64,000 nucleotides of DNA from Scalesia atractyloides (lineage: Eukaryota > Streptophyta > Magnoliopsida > Asterales > Asteraceae): assembly GCA_947069175.1 (NCBI GenBank), contig CAMTDV010000009.1:7695163-7759162 (forward strand), in the 5' to 3' direction. Of the stretch, positions 46,722 to 56,379 are shown piece by piece (positions within the stretch are counted from its first letter, which is position 1; each line of letters opens with the position of its first letter). A program made the translations under genes and the position numbers. The notes under the pieces were generated by a model. It was not told where the DNA came from. It searched no databases and saw only the letters and a program-made list of their open reading frames with translations.

Positions 46722-47020
46722 ATGGAACACAAAATTGTTACTGTTCTGTGTTGCATGTTGTTGATTTCAACTGTTTCAGCAACTGTGGCCCAAGAGGCTG
46801 CGCTGAGGCCACGGAGAATGCCTCCAGGTTTGTGTTGCTATATCTTTCTGCAAACTTAATTAGCCATGCATGAATTGATGCACTGTACTAATCTTTCTCC
46901 AAACTGCATGATCCAGTTTTTGAAAGATTTTCGAGTGATCCAACTCCAGTTAAACATCATATCCCTGGACCTGGACCTGGACCTTACAGGAACATGTCTC
47001 CTCTGAAGATTATCCATTAA
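46722..47020 (+). CDS. Small secreted peptide precursor, copy 1 (two exons, 69 aa)
   Basis: Exon 1 is 46722-46827, the intron 46828-46916 (89 bp, GT to AG) and exon 2 46917-47020. The start ATG gives MEHKIVTVLCCMLLISTVSA, a textbook signal peptide with likely cleavage after SA at residue 20. The mature part begins TVAQEAALRPRRMPP. Exon 2 adds a Pro-rich tail with SDPTPVKHHIPGPGPGPY and ends KIIH. I extend the start no further upstream because only a TTG is there. Splicing is inferred from the shared open frame of both copies. AATAAA at 47205 could be the poly(A) signal. The mature peptide may be a processed signal. The family is not recognised; see copy 2. Confidence 0.68.
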
Positions 47021-47292
47021 ATAAGTATAAAATCAGTTGATGTCTGATTTTCGGTCTTTATGTTTAATCGGTGGTTTCAGTTTATCCGTTAAATAAGGGG
47101 GTTAGCATATTCCGGTTGTTGTTATATTTCGTCTAGTCTTCTACTTTAGTTACTTTGTCTATGTCTGGGTGTTGTTTTGGTTCCGTACTTTTCATCTAAA
47201 TGATAATAAACTTTTAAAAACATATTTAAACAAACCAAGTAATATTATTGATTGCTATTCACATGTTTATATTGTTCTAGTCTAATGAAGAG

Positions 47293-47477
47293 CAGTGGCG
47301 AAGCTTGACCTGTTTGACGGGGGGTCGAAAACGTATATACCCAAAAATTTCTATAGAATCGGGGGGTCGAAAACATATATATCCAAAAATTTCTATACGA
47401 AAACTACATAGATAATACTACTGAGCGAAAAGTTCGGGGGGTCGGGCGCCCCCGGCCCCTATTATCCTTCGCCCCTG
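47293..47477. mobile_element. 185-bp hAT-type MITE
   Basis: Ends CAGTGGCGAAG and CTTCGCCCCTG are inverted repeats, flanked by a perfect 8-bp duplication ATGAAGAG (47285-47292 and 47478-47485). The paralogous unit at about 50668 has the empty site ATGAGGAG once. Inside is a direct repeat of about 40 bp containing GGGGGGTCGAAAAC. No coding capacity. Confidence 0.92.
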
Positions 47478-47653
47478 ATGAAGAGGTTAGTCATTTTCAG
47501 ACTCCTCAAATCCCATGACTCTCCCTCCATCCCTGTTTCCTTGATATTTTCTAACGAAAGGCTTAAAAACCCAACCAGTGCAATTTTAGTATCAAATATA
47601 AATTGTGATCAAATTTGTTATTGTATAATTAATATGTAATATTAATTGCATTG

Positions 47654-47798
47654 TCCTGGCGATCCAAGGGGGGTTCCTAGGTTCCCAGGAACCCCTCGGT
47701 TTGGAAAAATAGTAGAGGAAACCTTGGATGATTTGGGAAAAATTAATGAGAATCTATCAAAAGGAACCCACTAGAAAAATTTTCTGGATCCGCCACAT
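47654..47798. mobile_element. Short TIR insertion, probably hAT-type
   Basis: It is present in unit 1 and absent at the matching place of unit 2 (about 50842). Ends TGGCGATCCA and TGGATCCGCCA are near-inverted repeats of the same style as the neighbouring hAT elements. The target duplication is not clear, so the borders are approximate. Confidence 0.6.
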
Positions 47799-47846
47799 GG
47801 CGGAAGCGAGTACACAATTTACGTCTCATTAAATTATCCTGTCGAT

Positions 47847-48519
47847 CATGGGTGGATCTAGGGTTATCCCAGGGGTTGCCTGGGATACCCTTCAACTTTC
47901 TTGGTGAAGCATAAAAAATAGAAAAAAAAATATCTTTTATGTATCTGATATCCCTAAGCAAACATTAAGATACCCCTTAATACAAAGAGAAAAGAAGATA
48001 AGGTAAGTTATTACATGAGCATAATTTTCTTCTCCAACACTGTGACCACAGCTTCTAGCAGGGGTGATATAGTAGGTTAAATGATGAAGATACAACATAA
48101 AAAAAGACATGCACCCTATTTTTGATATTATATGGGCTTTTACTTGAAAAGTTGTTGGGCCCTGAAACACTTAACATTAGCTGTATTTGAGGTATTAATT
48201 GAAAAGTTATTGGGATTCCAATCGAAAAGTTGTTGTATCCATTTTGTAGGTGTAATTTGCATAAATTTCCTCTGATTTAGTATTAAAAACATTTGCATGC
48301 TGATTTAGTATTAAAAATATATGCATTTATGTCTTTTCTTATTGTTTTTATATTGTTTAATGACGTTTTTTTACAATTTTAATTTAATTATTGCAGTTTC
48401 TATTTAATACATTTAATTTAATGTAGAGATTTTTTTTGATAAACTTTTATAAAAACCTCAAAACAAGTATTGACTGGCACAAGTATATAGGTTACCGTAG
48501 CACTTTAAATTGGTTATAG

Positions 48520-48550
<31 letters not shown>

Positions 48551-48827
48551 ATTTTGTGTATATAAAGGTTACATTGCGACCCCCAAATCATAAAAGTCGG
48601 GTTCCACTAGAGCAAATGTATACTAGCACAAAAGGGACGGAATTGGTTTTAGGTTTGGGTTTAGTTACTAATTTTAGTTGTTATTGTGTATTTGATTGTA
48701 TGAATGTATGTTAAAAAAATTACATTTTATGAATGTAATTCTTTTACATAAAACTAGGGTTCCACTAGAGCAAATGTACGGTAAAAAATTGGGATGCCCC
48801 TGAATTTTACCTCTAGTTCCGCCACTG
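47847..48827. mobile_element. 981-bp non-autonomous hAT-type element
   Basis: Ends CATGGGTGGATCTAGGG and CTCTAGTTCCGCCACTG are inverted repeats. Flanks CTGTCGAT (47839-47846) and CCGTCAAT (48828-48835) form an 8-bp duplication with two changes, and unit 2 has CCATCGAT once. The word GGTTCCACTAGAGCAAATGT occurs twice near the right end. An (AT)n run lies near 48522. No intact transposase is seen. Confidence 0.82.
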
Positions 48828-48835
48828 CCGTCAAT

Positions 48836-49609
48836 GATCAAATTGTCATACATTTAAACAATTATCACAACCATAGGTGATTCAGTAATACAGTAATACG
48901 TACTTTTGTGACGAAAACCGAAAAACACACACGATGAATACACAAACTTCACGCTAGTTGATGCGATCACGAACCCAGAGTACTACCAGAACAAACACAT
49001 GAGTCAACTCCAAAACCCGTAGCTTGAAAATCCGAACACGCGAACACTCAGAACAACTTCTCGATCAAACAGGTTACACGAAATAAACCGGAAAACTATT
49101 TTCCGATTTCGTGGCAGCAGCGGCCAGAAGGTGGATGTACAAATTTAGAATTACATAGTTCATTGAATTGCAATCAATACCGCTCTACTTGAAAACGAGG
49201 CACTTGCGATCAAAATTTACTACCAAAAAAATGGCTGAAAAAAATGCAATGGGAATTTATAAGGTTGAAAAACGCCCGACTGACTGGTTTCTAGCGCAAA
49301 AATTGTAACCGCCTAAACATGGTCGCAGATCTGTCAAAACAATCATACAAGTCAATTAACTAAAAACTACGCTCAGAAAAATTGTGACCTTCTAGCTTGG
49401 GTCGCAAAAATTATTAAAAATGTAACTAAGTAAATTAATTTAAAAAGGGGTCACAAAATCGGTCACGAAATTTGTGACCCCCTAGTTAAGGTGCAAATAT
49501 CCTAAAAAAATAATTTAATTAATATTGAATTAAAAAAAGGGTAGCCGCAAATCGTTCGCATAAAATATAAATAAAATTGTATTAAAAATATCGGTTGGAA
49601 ATCGGTCGC
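48836..49609 (+). other. Tail of duplicated unit 1, no gene seen
   Basis: The sequence is AT-rich with many GGTCGCAAA/TTTGTGACC-type words in both orientations near 49300-49610. The equivalent region of unit 2 is about 50890-51668. Such words resemble subterminal repeats of plant CACTA elements, but no CACTA ends were found. Confidence 0.45.
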
Positions 49610-50118
49610 ACATCCATATTGTTTAGCATGTTCATGTCACTTGGATCTCGATGTTCTAGTCTCACAACAGAGGAACGTCGTTGACTTCGATCGCAAGCGA
49701 ACAATCACTAGATGCATACATTCCGAGCATCCACAACATGCATTAAGGATTTTGGTGACAGAGGGACGAGAGAAAAGGCATCCGTCAACCCTTAGCTGTT
49801 GCTAATGCTTTATGTATTTTTCTCGAACACAAAATTTAAGACAATTTGTGAAAATTTAAATGGTGTATTCACGAAAAATTGACTTTGTCATATACATCAC
49901 CAATAATTAAAATGACCATACCATGTTGAATATCAAACTTATTATTTTAATATAACATTTAATCAACATGAAACTTTTGACTCTTTAACGTAAATGTTGG
50001 TTTTAAATACAAGTTCTTGAGGAAAATCTGATTAAATATCTTTGCAAGGTAAAGCATAAATACCATTGAAACCGGGAAAATAAACAAACCAAACACAAGA
50101 AATACTCCCGTTGTCATA

Positions 50119-50426
50119 ATGGAACACAAACTTGTTACTGTTCTATGTTGCATGTTGTTGATTTCAACTGTTTCAGCAACTGTGACCCAACAGTCTGCAC
50201 TGAGGCCACCGAAAACGCATCCAGGTTTGTATTGCTATATCTTTCTGAACACTTACGTAGGCATGCATGACTTGATTCACTGTACTAATCTTTGTCTAAA
50301 CTGCATGATCTAGGTTTTCCAACACCTAGGAGTGATCCAACTCCAGGTAAGCGCGATCATAGATTTCATTTCCCTGTACCTGGACCTGGAACTTACTACA
50401 AGAAGAATGAGTATAAAATCCATTGA
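50119..50426 (+). CDS. Small secreted peptide precursor, copy 2 (two exons, 72 aa)
   Basis: Exon 1 is 50119-50224, the intron 50225-50313 (89 bp, GT to AG) and exon 2 50314-50426. The signal peptide MEHKLVTVLCCMLLISTVSA is nearly identical to copy 1. The mature part starts TVTQQSALRPPKTHPG and includes FPTPRSDPTPGKRDHRF, then a Pro/Gly stretch and YKIH. Shared exon borders, open frames and stops near the same place support a real gene pair. The FPxPxSxP...KR..H pattern faintly recalls IDA/IDL peptides, but those genes are normally intronless, and CLE-type peptides are another option. The tails of the two copies differ more than the signal peptides. TATA-like box at 50056; AATAAA at 50589. Confidence 0.7.
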
Positions 50427-51837
50427 TGTCTGATTTTTGGTCTTTATGTTTAGTCTGTGGTTTCAGTTTATCTGTTAAATAAGGGGATTTCATATGCCGG
50501 TTGTTGTCCTATTTCCTTCAGTCTTTAATTTAGTTAGTTTGTCTATGTCTGGGTGTTGTTTTGGTTCTGTACTTCTCATCTAAATAATAATAAAGTTTTA
50601 AAAACATATTAAAAGAAAACCAAGTAATATTATTGATTGCTATTCACATGTTTATATTGTTCCAGTCTAATGAGGAGATTAGTCAATTTCAGACTCAGCA
50701 AATCCCATGACTCTCCCTCCATCCCTGTTTCCTATATATTTTCTAACGAAAAGGCTTCAAAACCAACCGGTGCAATTTTAGTATCAAATATAAATTGGGA
50801 TCAAATTTGTTATTGTATAATTAATATCTAATATTAATTGCATCGCGGAAACGAGTAGACAAATTTAAGTCTCCTTAAATTATCCCATCGATGATCAAAT
50901 TGTCATTCGTTTAAACACTTATCACAACCATAGGGTGATCAATAATACGTACATTTGTGACGAAAACCGAAGAACACACAAGATGAACACACAAACTTCT
51001 TGCTAGTTGATGCGATCACGAACCCGGAGTACCAAAATAAACACTTGAGTCAACTCCAAAACCCGAACGCACGAAATCTGAGAACAACTTCTCGATCAAA
51101 GCAGTTATGCGAAACAAACCGAAAAACTGTTTTCCGATTTCGCTGGAAAACACAGAAGCGGCGGCCAGAAGGTGGATGTACTAATTTAGAATTACATAGT
51201 TCATTGAATTGCAATTAATTGGGTTCTACTTGAAAACTGGGTACTTGCGATCAAAATTTATGACCCAAAAAAATGGCTTCAAATTTGCGACCGAAAATCA
51301 GAAGGTTGAAAAATGTGCCACCGACATGGTCGCAAAGCTGTTGAAAGAATCATAAAAGTCAATTAACTAAACTAAATAAAATAGTGGTCGCAGATCGCTC
51401 GCAAAGTTTATGACCATCTAGCTTGGGTCACAAAAATCATTTAAAAAGTAACTAAAACTACTAAACTAATTTAAAAAGGGGTCACACAATAATTTTGCAA
51501 CCCCCTAGTTTAGGTCACAAATATCATAAAAATTTAATTTAATTAATATCAATATTAAATTAGGAAGAAGAAGTCGTAAATCGTTCGCAAATATCATAAA
51601 AATAACTAAAATTATATTAAAAATATAGGTTGCAAATCCACCGCACAAGTTCGACCACCTAGGGGAACCAAGAGTATGTCCATCACACAACTTGTCCCGG
51701 AAGTGTTTGTGAATATCGTTTCGCTCGATCATTAGATTACGTATTTCGTAAATAAAATATAAAAATTTTATTAAATACGAAAACGATAGAAATTCTACTC
51801 TGGTTGAAAACTGTGAATGTTACAGGCATCTCCAGCA

Positions 51838-52330
51838 TGATAAGGTTCATATTCTCCGTATTCAACAGTAGATGCTTGCACAACGATCAACAAGATTACC
51901 ACCCAGAAAGCAATCAAACAAGAGAACCGTGATCGACAATGGACTCCTTTAACGAAGTCTCCTGCGGAAGTTCTAAGTACCGAGAATTATCAGTTTAAGC
52001 AACCTCAACCCATGAAGAACAAGAAGGGTCAGGACTCAAATCTCTTATGTGACTTTCACAAAGACACTGGGCACACAACTGACAACTGCATCAGCTTGCG
52101 CACACAGATTGAAAAGCATTGAAAAGTGGTAAGCTGACACACCTAGTACAGTTAGTACGAAAGGAGTTCAGACAACCCACGCGCGGCGATGTGGGTCCAA
52201 GTAACAAGAAGATGAAACAAGTTTCTATGGTTCAAGGGAGCAGGTCGCGCAAGCGCAACTTCCAACGCTTTAATGAAAAATGGCGCGAGCAGCAGGTGAT
52301 TTTTCCTGTTGTTCCTGGCTGACCTTCGGA
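51838..52330 (+). pseudogene. gag: Gag C-terminal end of the Tat-type element
   Basis: The frame near 51890-52120 reads ITTQKAIKQENRDRQW and LLCDFHKDTGHTTDNCISLR. The CDFHKDxGHTTDNC block is the zinc-finger-like gag end common in Tat elements. Basic sequence RKEFRQPTRGDVG and SRSRKRNFQRF follows. The frame is broken near 52120. Confidence 0.72.
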
Positions 52331-53030
52331 AGAAAGACCAGTAGTAATCACAAGTATTTTTGGACATTACCAAACTGACTACATATTTGTTGATCCTGGG
52401 AGTTCCATGGACATCATATATGAGCAGTGTTTCAAGCAGTTAGATCCAGAGGATAAGGCACGCCTGAAACCGGTTGATTTTCCTTTAACCGGATTCTGCA
52501 ACGAGGTTGTATTTCCTCTCGGACAAATAGTTTTCCTGTCACTCTTTCAGACGGAAAACATTCACGAACCATTCAAGTAAATTTCATGGTGATGCCAGCG
52601 ACTTCTCGTCATGACGTTTTATTAGGGCGTCGCGCGCAACGTGATTTCAGCATGATCACATCTGCGCCACATGCTACTTGTAGTTTTCCAATGCCAACTG
52701 GCGTAGCTATCATGTACGCCCGTAAAGAGGTAATGTCTATCGAAGAACCAGTTGCCAAGGCTGCTAAGCCTACTCCACTGGATGAGCCTGAGAAATGGAT
52801 CCTAAACAGCAAATATCCAGAGCAGCCGATTATCCTTGGCCCTGCGCTATCTATAACAGTTCGCGCAAAGCTCAAGTCATTATTATTTCGTAACATAGAC
52901 ATCTTCGCCTAGACACCTGCAGACATGGTGGGTGTCCCGCGCGACGTTGCTGAGCATTGTTTAAACGTCTTTCCATCAGCAGAGCCCGTGGTTCAGAAAA
53001 AGCGCAGCCTGGGTACTAGAAAACTCAAGC
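52331..53030 (+). pseudogene. pol: Aspartic protease and linker of the Tat-type element
   Basis: IFVDPGSSMDIIYEQCFKQL at about 52387 carries the D-x-G-S-S active site of this group (Gly is replaced by Pro in copy). FMVMPATSRHDVLLGRRAQR follows at 52586, the equivalent of the protease C-terminal part. A frameshift near 52540 and a stop near 52911 break it. Confidence 0.75.
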
Positions 53031-53690
53031 TATGAACGAGCAAGTTACTGAATTATTAAACGCTGGCATTTTACGATAAGTAAAGTATCAAACTTGGGTG
53101 GCGAACCCCGTATGGTCAAAAAGCATAACAACGGTTGGCGCATGTGCGTCGATTTTAAAGATTTAAATAAGGTGTGTCCTAATGATTGTTGTTCTCTTCC
53201 TAAGATTGACAAGAAAGTTGACTTCTTAGCAACGTTCCTTTGGAAATGTTTCCACGACTGTTACAAATGGTATCATCAAGTGTTGATGAAACAAGAGGAT
53301 AAGTCAAGATTGCCTTCCGCACGAAGAAGGGTATCTTCTGTTATACAAAAATGCCTTTTGGTCTCCGCAATGCGGGAGCCACATACCAACGGCTTATGGA
53401 TACAGTGTTTGGTGATGACATTGGAGTAACCGTCGAAGTTTATATTGACGATCTAGTTATCATGAGCCATACAGAAGAAATGATGTTGGAGAATATTCAA
53501 AAAACGTTTGATTCATTGCGAAGGGTCAATCTGAAGTTGAACCCAAGCAAGTGTTCATTTGGCATGGAAGATGGCAAGTTCCTTGGATTCATTGTCACGA
53601 AGGACGGGTTTAAGGTTAATCCAAGGAAAGTTGAAGCAATTCAAAGCATGACATCTCCGGCAAGTGTTAAGGAGATGTAACAATTACCAG
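53031..53690 (+). pseudogene. pol: Reverse transcriptase of the Tat-type element
   Basis: Motifs in order are NNGWRMCVDFKDLNKVCPND at about 53128, MPFGLRNAGATYQRLMD at 53351 and VEVYIDDLVIMSHT with the catalytic DD near 53440. LNPSKCSFGMEDGKFLGFIV follows. A frameshift near 53310 separates the fingers from the palm. Confidence 0.88.
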
Positions 53691-54660
53691 GACGGTTAGC
53701 TGCCCTCAACCGTTTTCTCACGAATCATGCTGCAAAGGCTTATCCGTTCATCAGTACTCTACGCAACTGCGTAAAGAAAGACAAATTTCAATGGACGTCA
53801 GAGGCGGAGAAAGCCTTCCAAGATATGAAGGATTGTTTGATTCAATTGCCAACTTTGACAGCTCCGCACGACAAAGATACCTGCCTGCTGTTTTATACTT
53901 GTCGAAAGAGAAGGTGTTCAAATGCCTATTATTATATCAGCAAGATGTTGAATGATCCGGAATCTCGAATATTCAATGATGGAAAAGCTCGTATTTGCGC
54001 TAGTCCATGCTTGCGCAGACTTCGTAGGTATTTCTCTGGACACATCATAAATGTCTTAACAAATTATCATCTGGGCCAGATTCTTTCTAAACCAGACATC
54101 TCAGGACGATTAGCCAAGTGGGCTATCGAACTAGGCGGTCACAATATTGTCTACAAGCCAAGACCAACAATTAAAGGGCAGATCCTTGCCGATTTCGTAG
54201 CCAAAGTTCCAGCAGACAAAGTCAAAGAATGCGAAGAAATCCAATATCCAGTTACCGTTCCGAATGACAGAAAATGGTCATTACATACCGATGGCGCATC
54301 AAACAGTGATGGGGCTGTGCGCAGGCCTCCAACTGCTTAATCCAGATAATCAAGAATTCACTTACGCCATACGTGTGGATTTTAAGAGCACCAATAACGA
54401 GGGGAATATGAAGCGTTTCTAGCAGGTTTGCGTCTCGCTATAAAGATGGGAGCTGCAAATTAACTATACACTTTGATTCTCGCCTCATAGCGGAACAAAT
54501 CAATGGTACTTATGATGCAAGGGACGACATTATGGCGTTATACTTGGAACAACCCAAGTCGTTAATCAGTCAGTTCCGACAGTTTAAAGTCGTACACGTC
54601 AACAGAAGTGATAACAAACAGGCTGACGCATTGAGTAAACTTGCAGCCACAAGTTTCTAG
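53691..54660 (+). pseudogene. pol: Double RNase H region of the Tat-type element
   Basis: The first RNase H is decayed (53825-54200, with HIINVLTNYHLGQILSKPDI and SGRLAKWAIELGGHNIVYKP). A second, archaeal-type RNase H starts at WSLHTDGASNSDGAV near 54270 and ends near DNKQADALSKLAATSF at about 54610-54655. Two RNase H domains in a row mark the Tat group. Confidence 0.8.
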
Positions 54661-56000
54661 CATTTGGCAAAAAAGGTCAGAATTGAAGTCTTAAAAAATC
54701 CTTCTGTTCCGCTAAAACAGGTCAACATGGTCGAAATGGGAAGTCCGTCTTGGATGTCTCCGATTATCCTATTTTTGCAACATGGTCAGCTTCCTGAAAA
54801 CAAGGCACATGCACGAAAGATACGGTGTAAAGCCTTAAACTACGAAATGGCGGACAGTATTTTATATCGAAAATCATACATGGGTCCTTTATTGCTATGT
54901 GTCGATAACTTGATGCGCAGTACTTGATCGAAGAAATCCATGAAGGATTATGTGGATACACGCGGGACCGCGCATGGTCGTCGTTAAAGTAATGGGCGCA
55001 GGATACTACTGGCCAGGGATGTACGTGGACGCTGTTGACACTTTGCGCAAATGCATGGCTTTCCAAAGACATGCGCCAAAAACATTGCGCCCCAAAAATC
55101 CACTTGTCCATGTAACATCGGCATGGCCTTTTCAACAGTGGGCCATTGACCTTGTAGGACCTTTCCCTGATGCGCCTGGTGCAGTAAAGTTCATTGTTGT
55201 TGCTGTTGATTACTTCACAAAGTGGGTCGAAGCAAAACCGTTAGCCTCGACAACAGCTAGGTAATCCGAAAATTTATCTGGGAGCATATTATCTGTCTTC
55301 GGGCTGCCCATGCGCATCATCACAACAATGCCTCCAATTTAGCAATTGAGGATCTGCAAAAATGGATGCAAGAAATGAACATTGAGCATGTTTTTTCCTC
55401 CGTTGCGCATCCTCAGGCGAACGGTCAGGTCGAAAGTATCAATAAGAAATTAGTTGATGGCATCAAAGCCCTCCTTGGCACGGCGCGACGTTGATGGGTA
55501 GATGAATTGCCTATTCTATGGGCACATCGAACAATGCCCAAGACAAGCATGGGAGAAACTCCATTCAGTTTGGTATATTGAATGAAAGCAGTAATTCCTG
55601 CTGAGATAGGCCTCCCATCACCAAGAATGCTTGCACTGGAAAAACAAATCAATGAAGAGCGGCGCCGCTTGGTTCTTGACTTGGTTGAAGAAAGACGCGA
55701 AAAACTCAGTTATTCGTGAAGCAAAATATAAGTCTCAGTTAGAGAAATATTATAACAAGCGGGTGCGCGTTTGCACATTTTTACCGAGGGATTTCGTCCT
55801 CGTGATGATGAAGCCTCCAATGCTAAAAGGCCAGGTAAGCTTGCGCCGAGATGGGAAGGCCCATATGTGATCAATGAAGTCCTTGGCAGAGAAGCATATA
55901 CTTTGAAGCGCATGGACGACTCTAGTGTCCCTCGGACCTGGAACGCCCAGCAGTTGCGCATGATGCTACATGTAATCTCAGCCCTCAATGTGATAGCCCC
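54661..56000 (+). pseudogene. pol: Integrase of the Tat-type element
   Basis: The zinc region runs from about 54880 (HEGLCG-type, C...C near 55045). The core has WAIDLVGPFPDAPGAVKFIV (first Asp) and YFTKWVEAKPLA at 55140-55260, and HPQANGQVESINKKLVDGI with the Glu near 55410-55460. The tail is KLAPRWEGPYVINEVLGREA and RTWNAQQLRMM. Frameshifts near 55265, 55330 and 55495. Confidence 0.85.
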
Positions 56001-56379
56001 GCGCTGCGCAAATAGACTGCTTACAGTTTTTCTTACTTTTGTAATCTTAGTGACAATAGTAGCTCGATGCTTTATCAATACAATCCTATTCTGTCACTAC
56101 CTACATCTACTTGTTTTGATATCTTGCTTACAAATGCATGCAATTACTTTGGAAATACAAAAACACTAAGGCTACTAACAACTCATGAGCCACAAGATAA
56201 CACAACAACTTACGCTCTTACATGAGTTAGCCAATTATGTTCATTTGTCTATCCTAAACAAGTAATTGTACTCATTCACACATTGTAACTCAAAAGATAT
56301 ATTATATAAAGTTAAAGTACCACGACCGCGCACCTGTACATACAAATATTATAAATTGTCTTATAAATATACTAACAAA

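Larger units (their letters stand above)
46115..51668 (+). repeat. Tandem duplication carrying the peptide gene (two units)
   Basis: Unit 1 is about 46115-49609 and unit 2 about 49610-51668. They align over their length: both contain TTTAGCATGT...GGAACGTCGTTGACTT near the start, the peptide gene, ATTATTGATTGCTATTCACA downstream, and a tail with ACGAAAACCGAA and GTTGATGCGATCACGAACCC. Unit 1 is longer only because of three insertions (47293-47477, about 47654-47798, 47847-48827). Without them the units are about 2.1-2.2 kb. Confidence 0.88.

Noticed and set aside
48522..48545. (AT)n run as a regulatory site
   Set aside because: Simple repeat inside the 981-bp hAT-type element; no further support.
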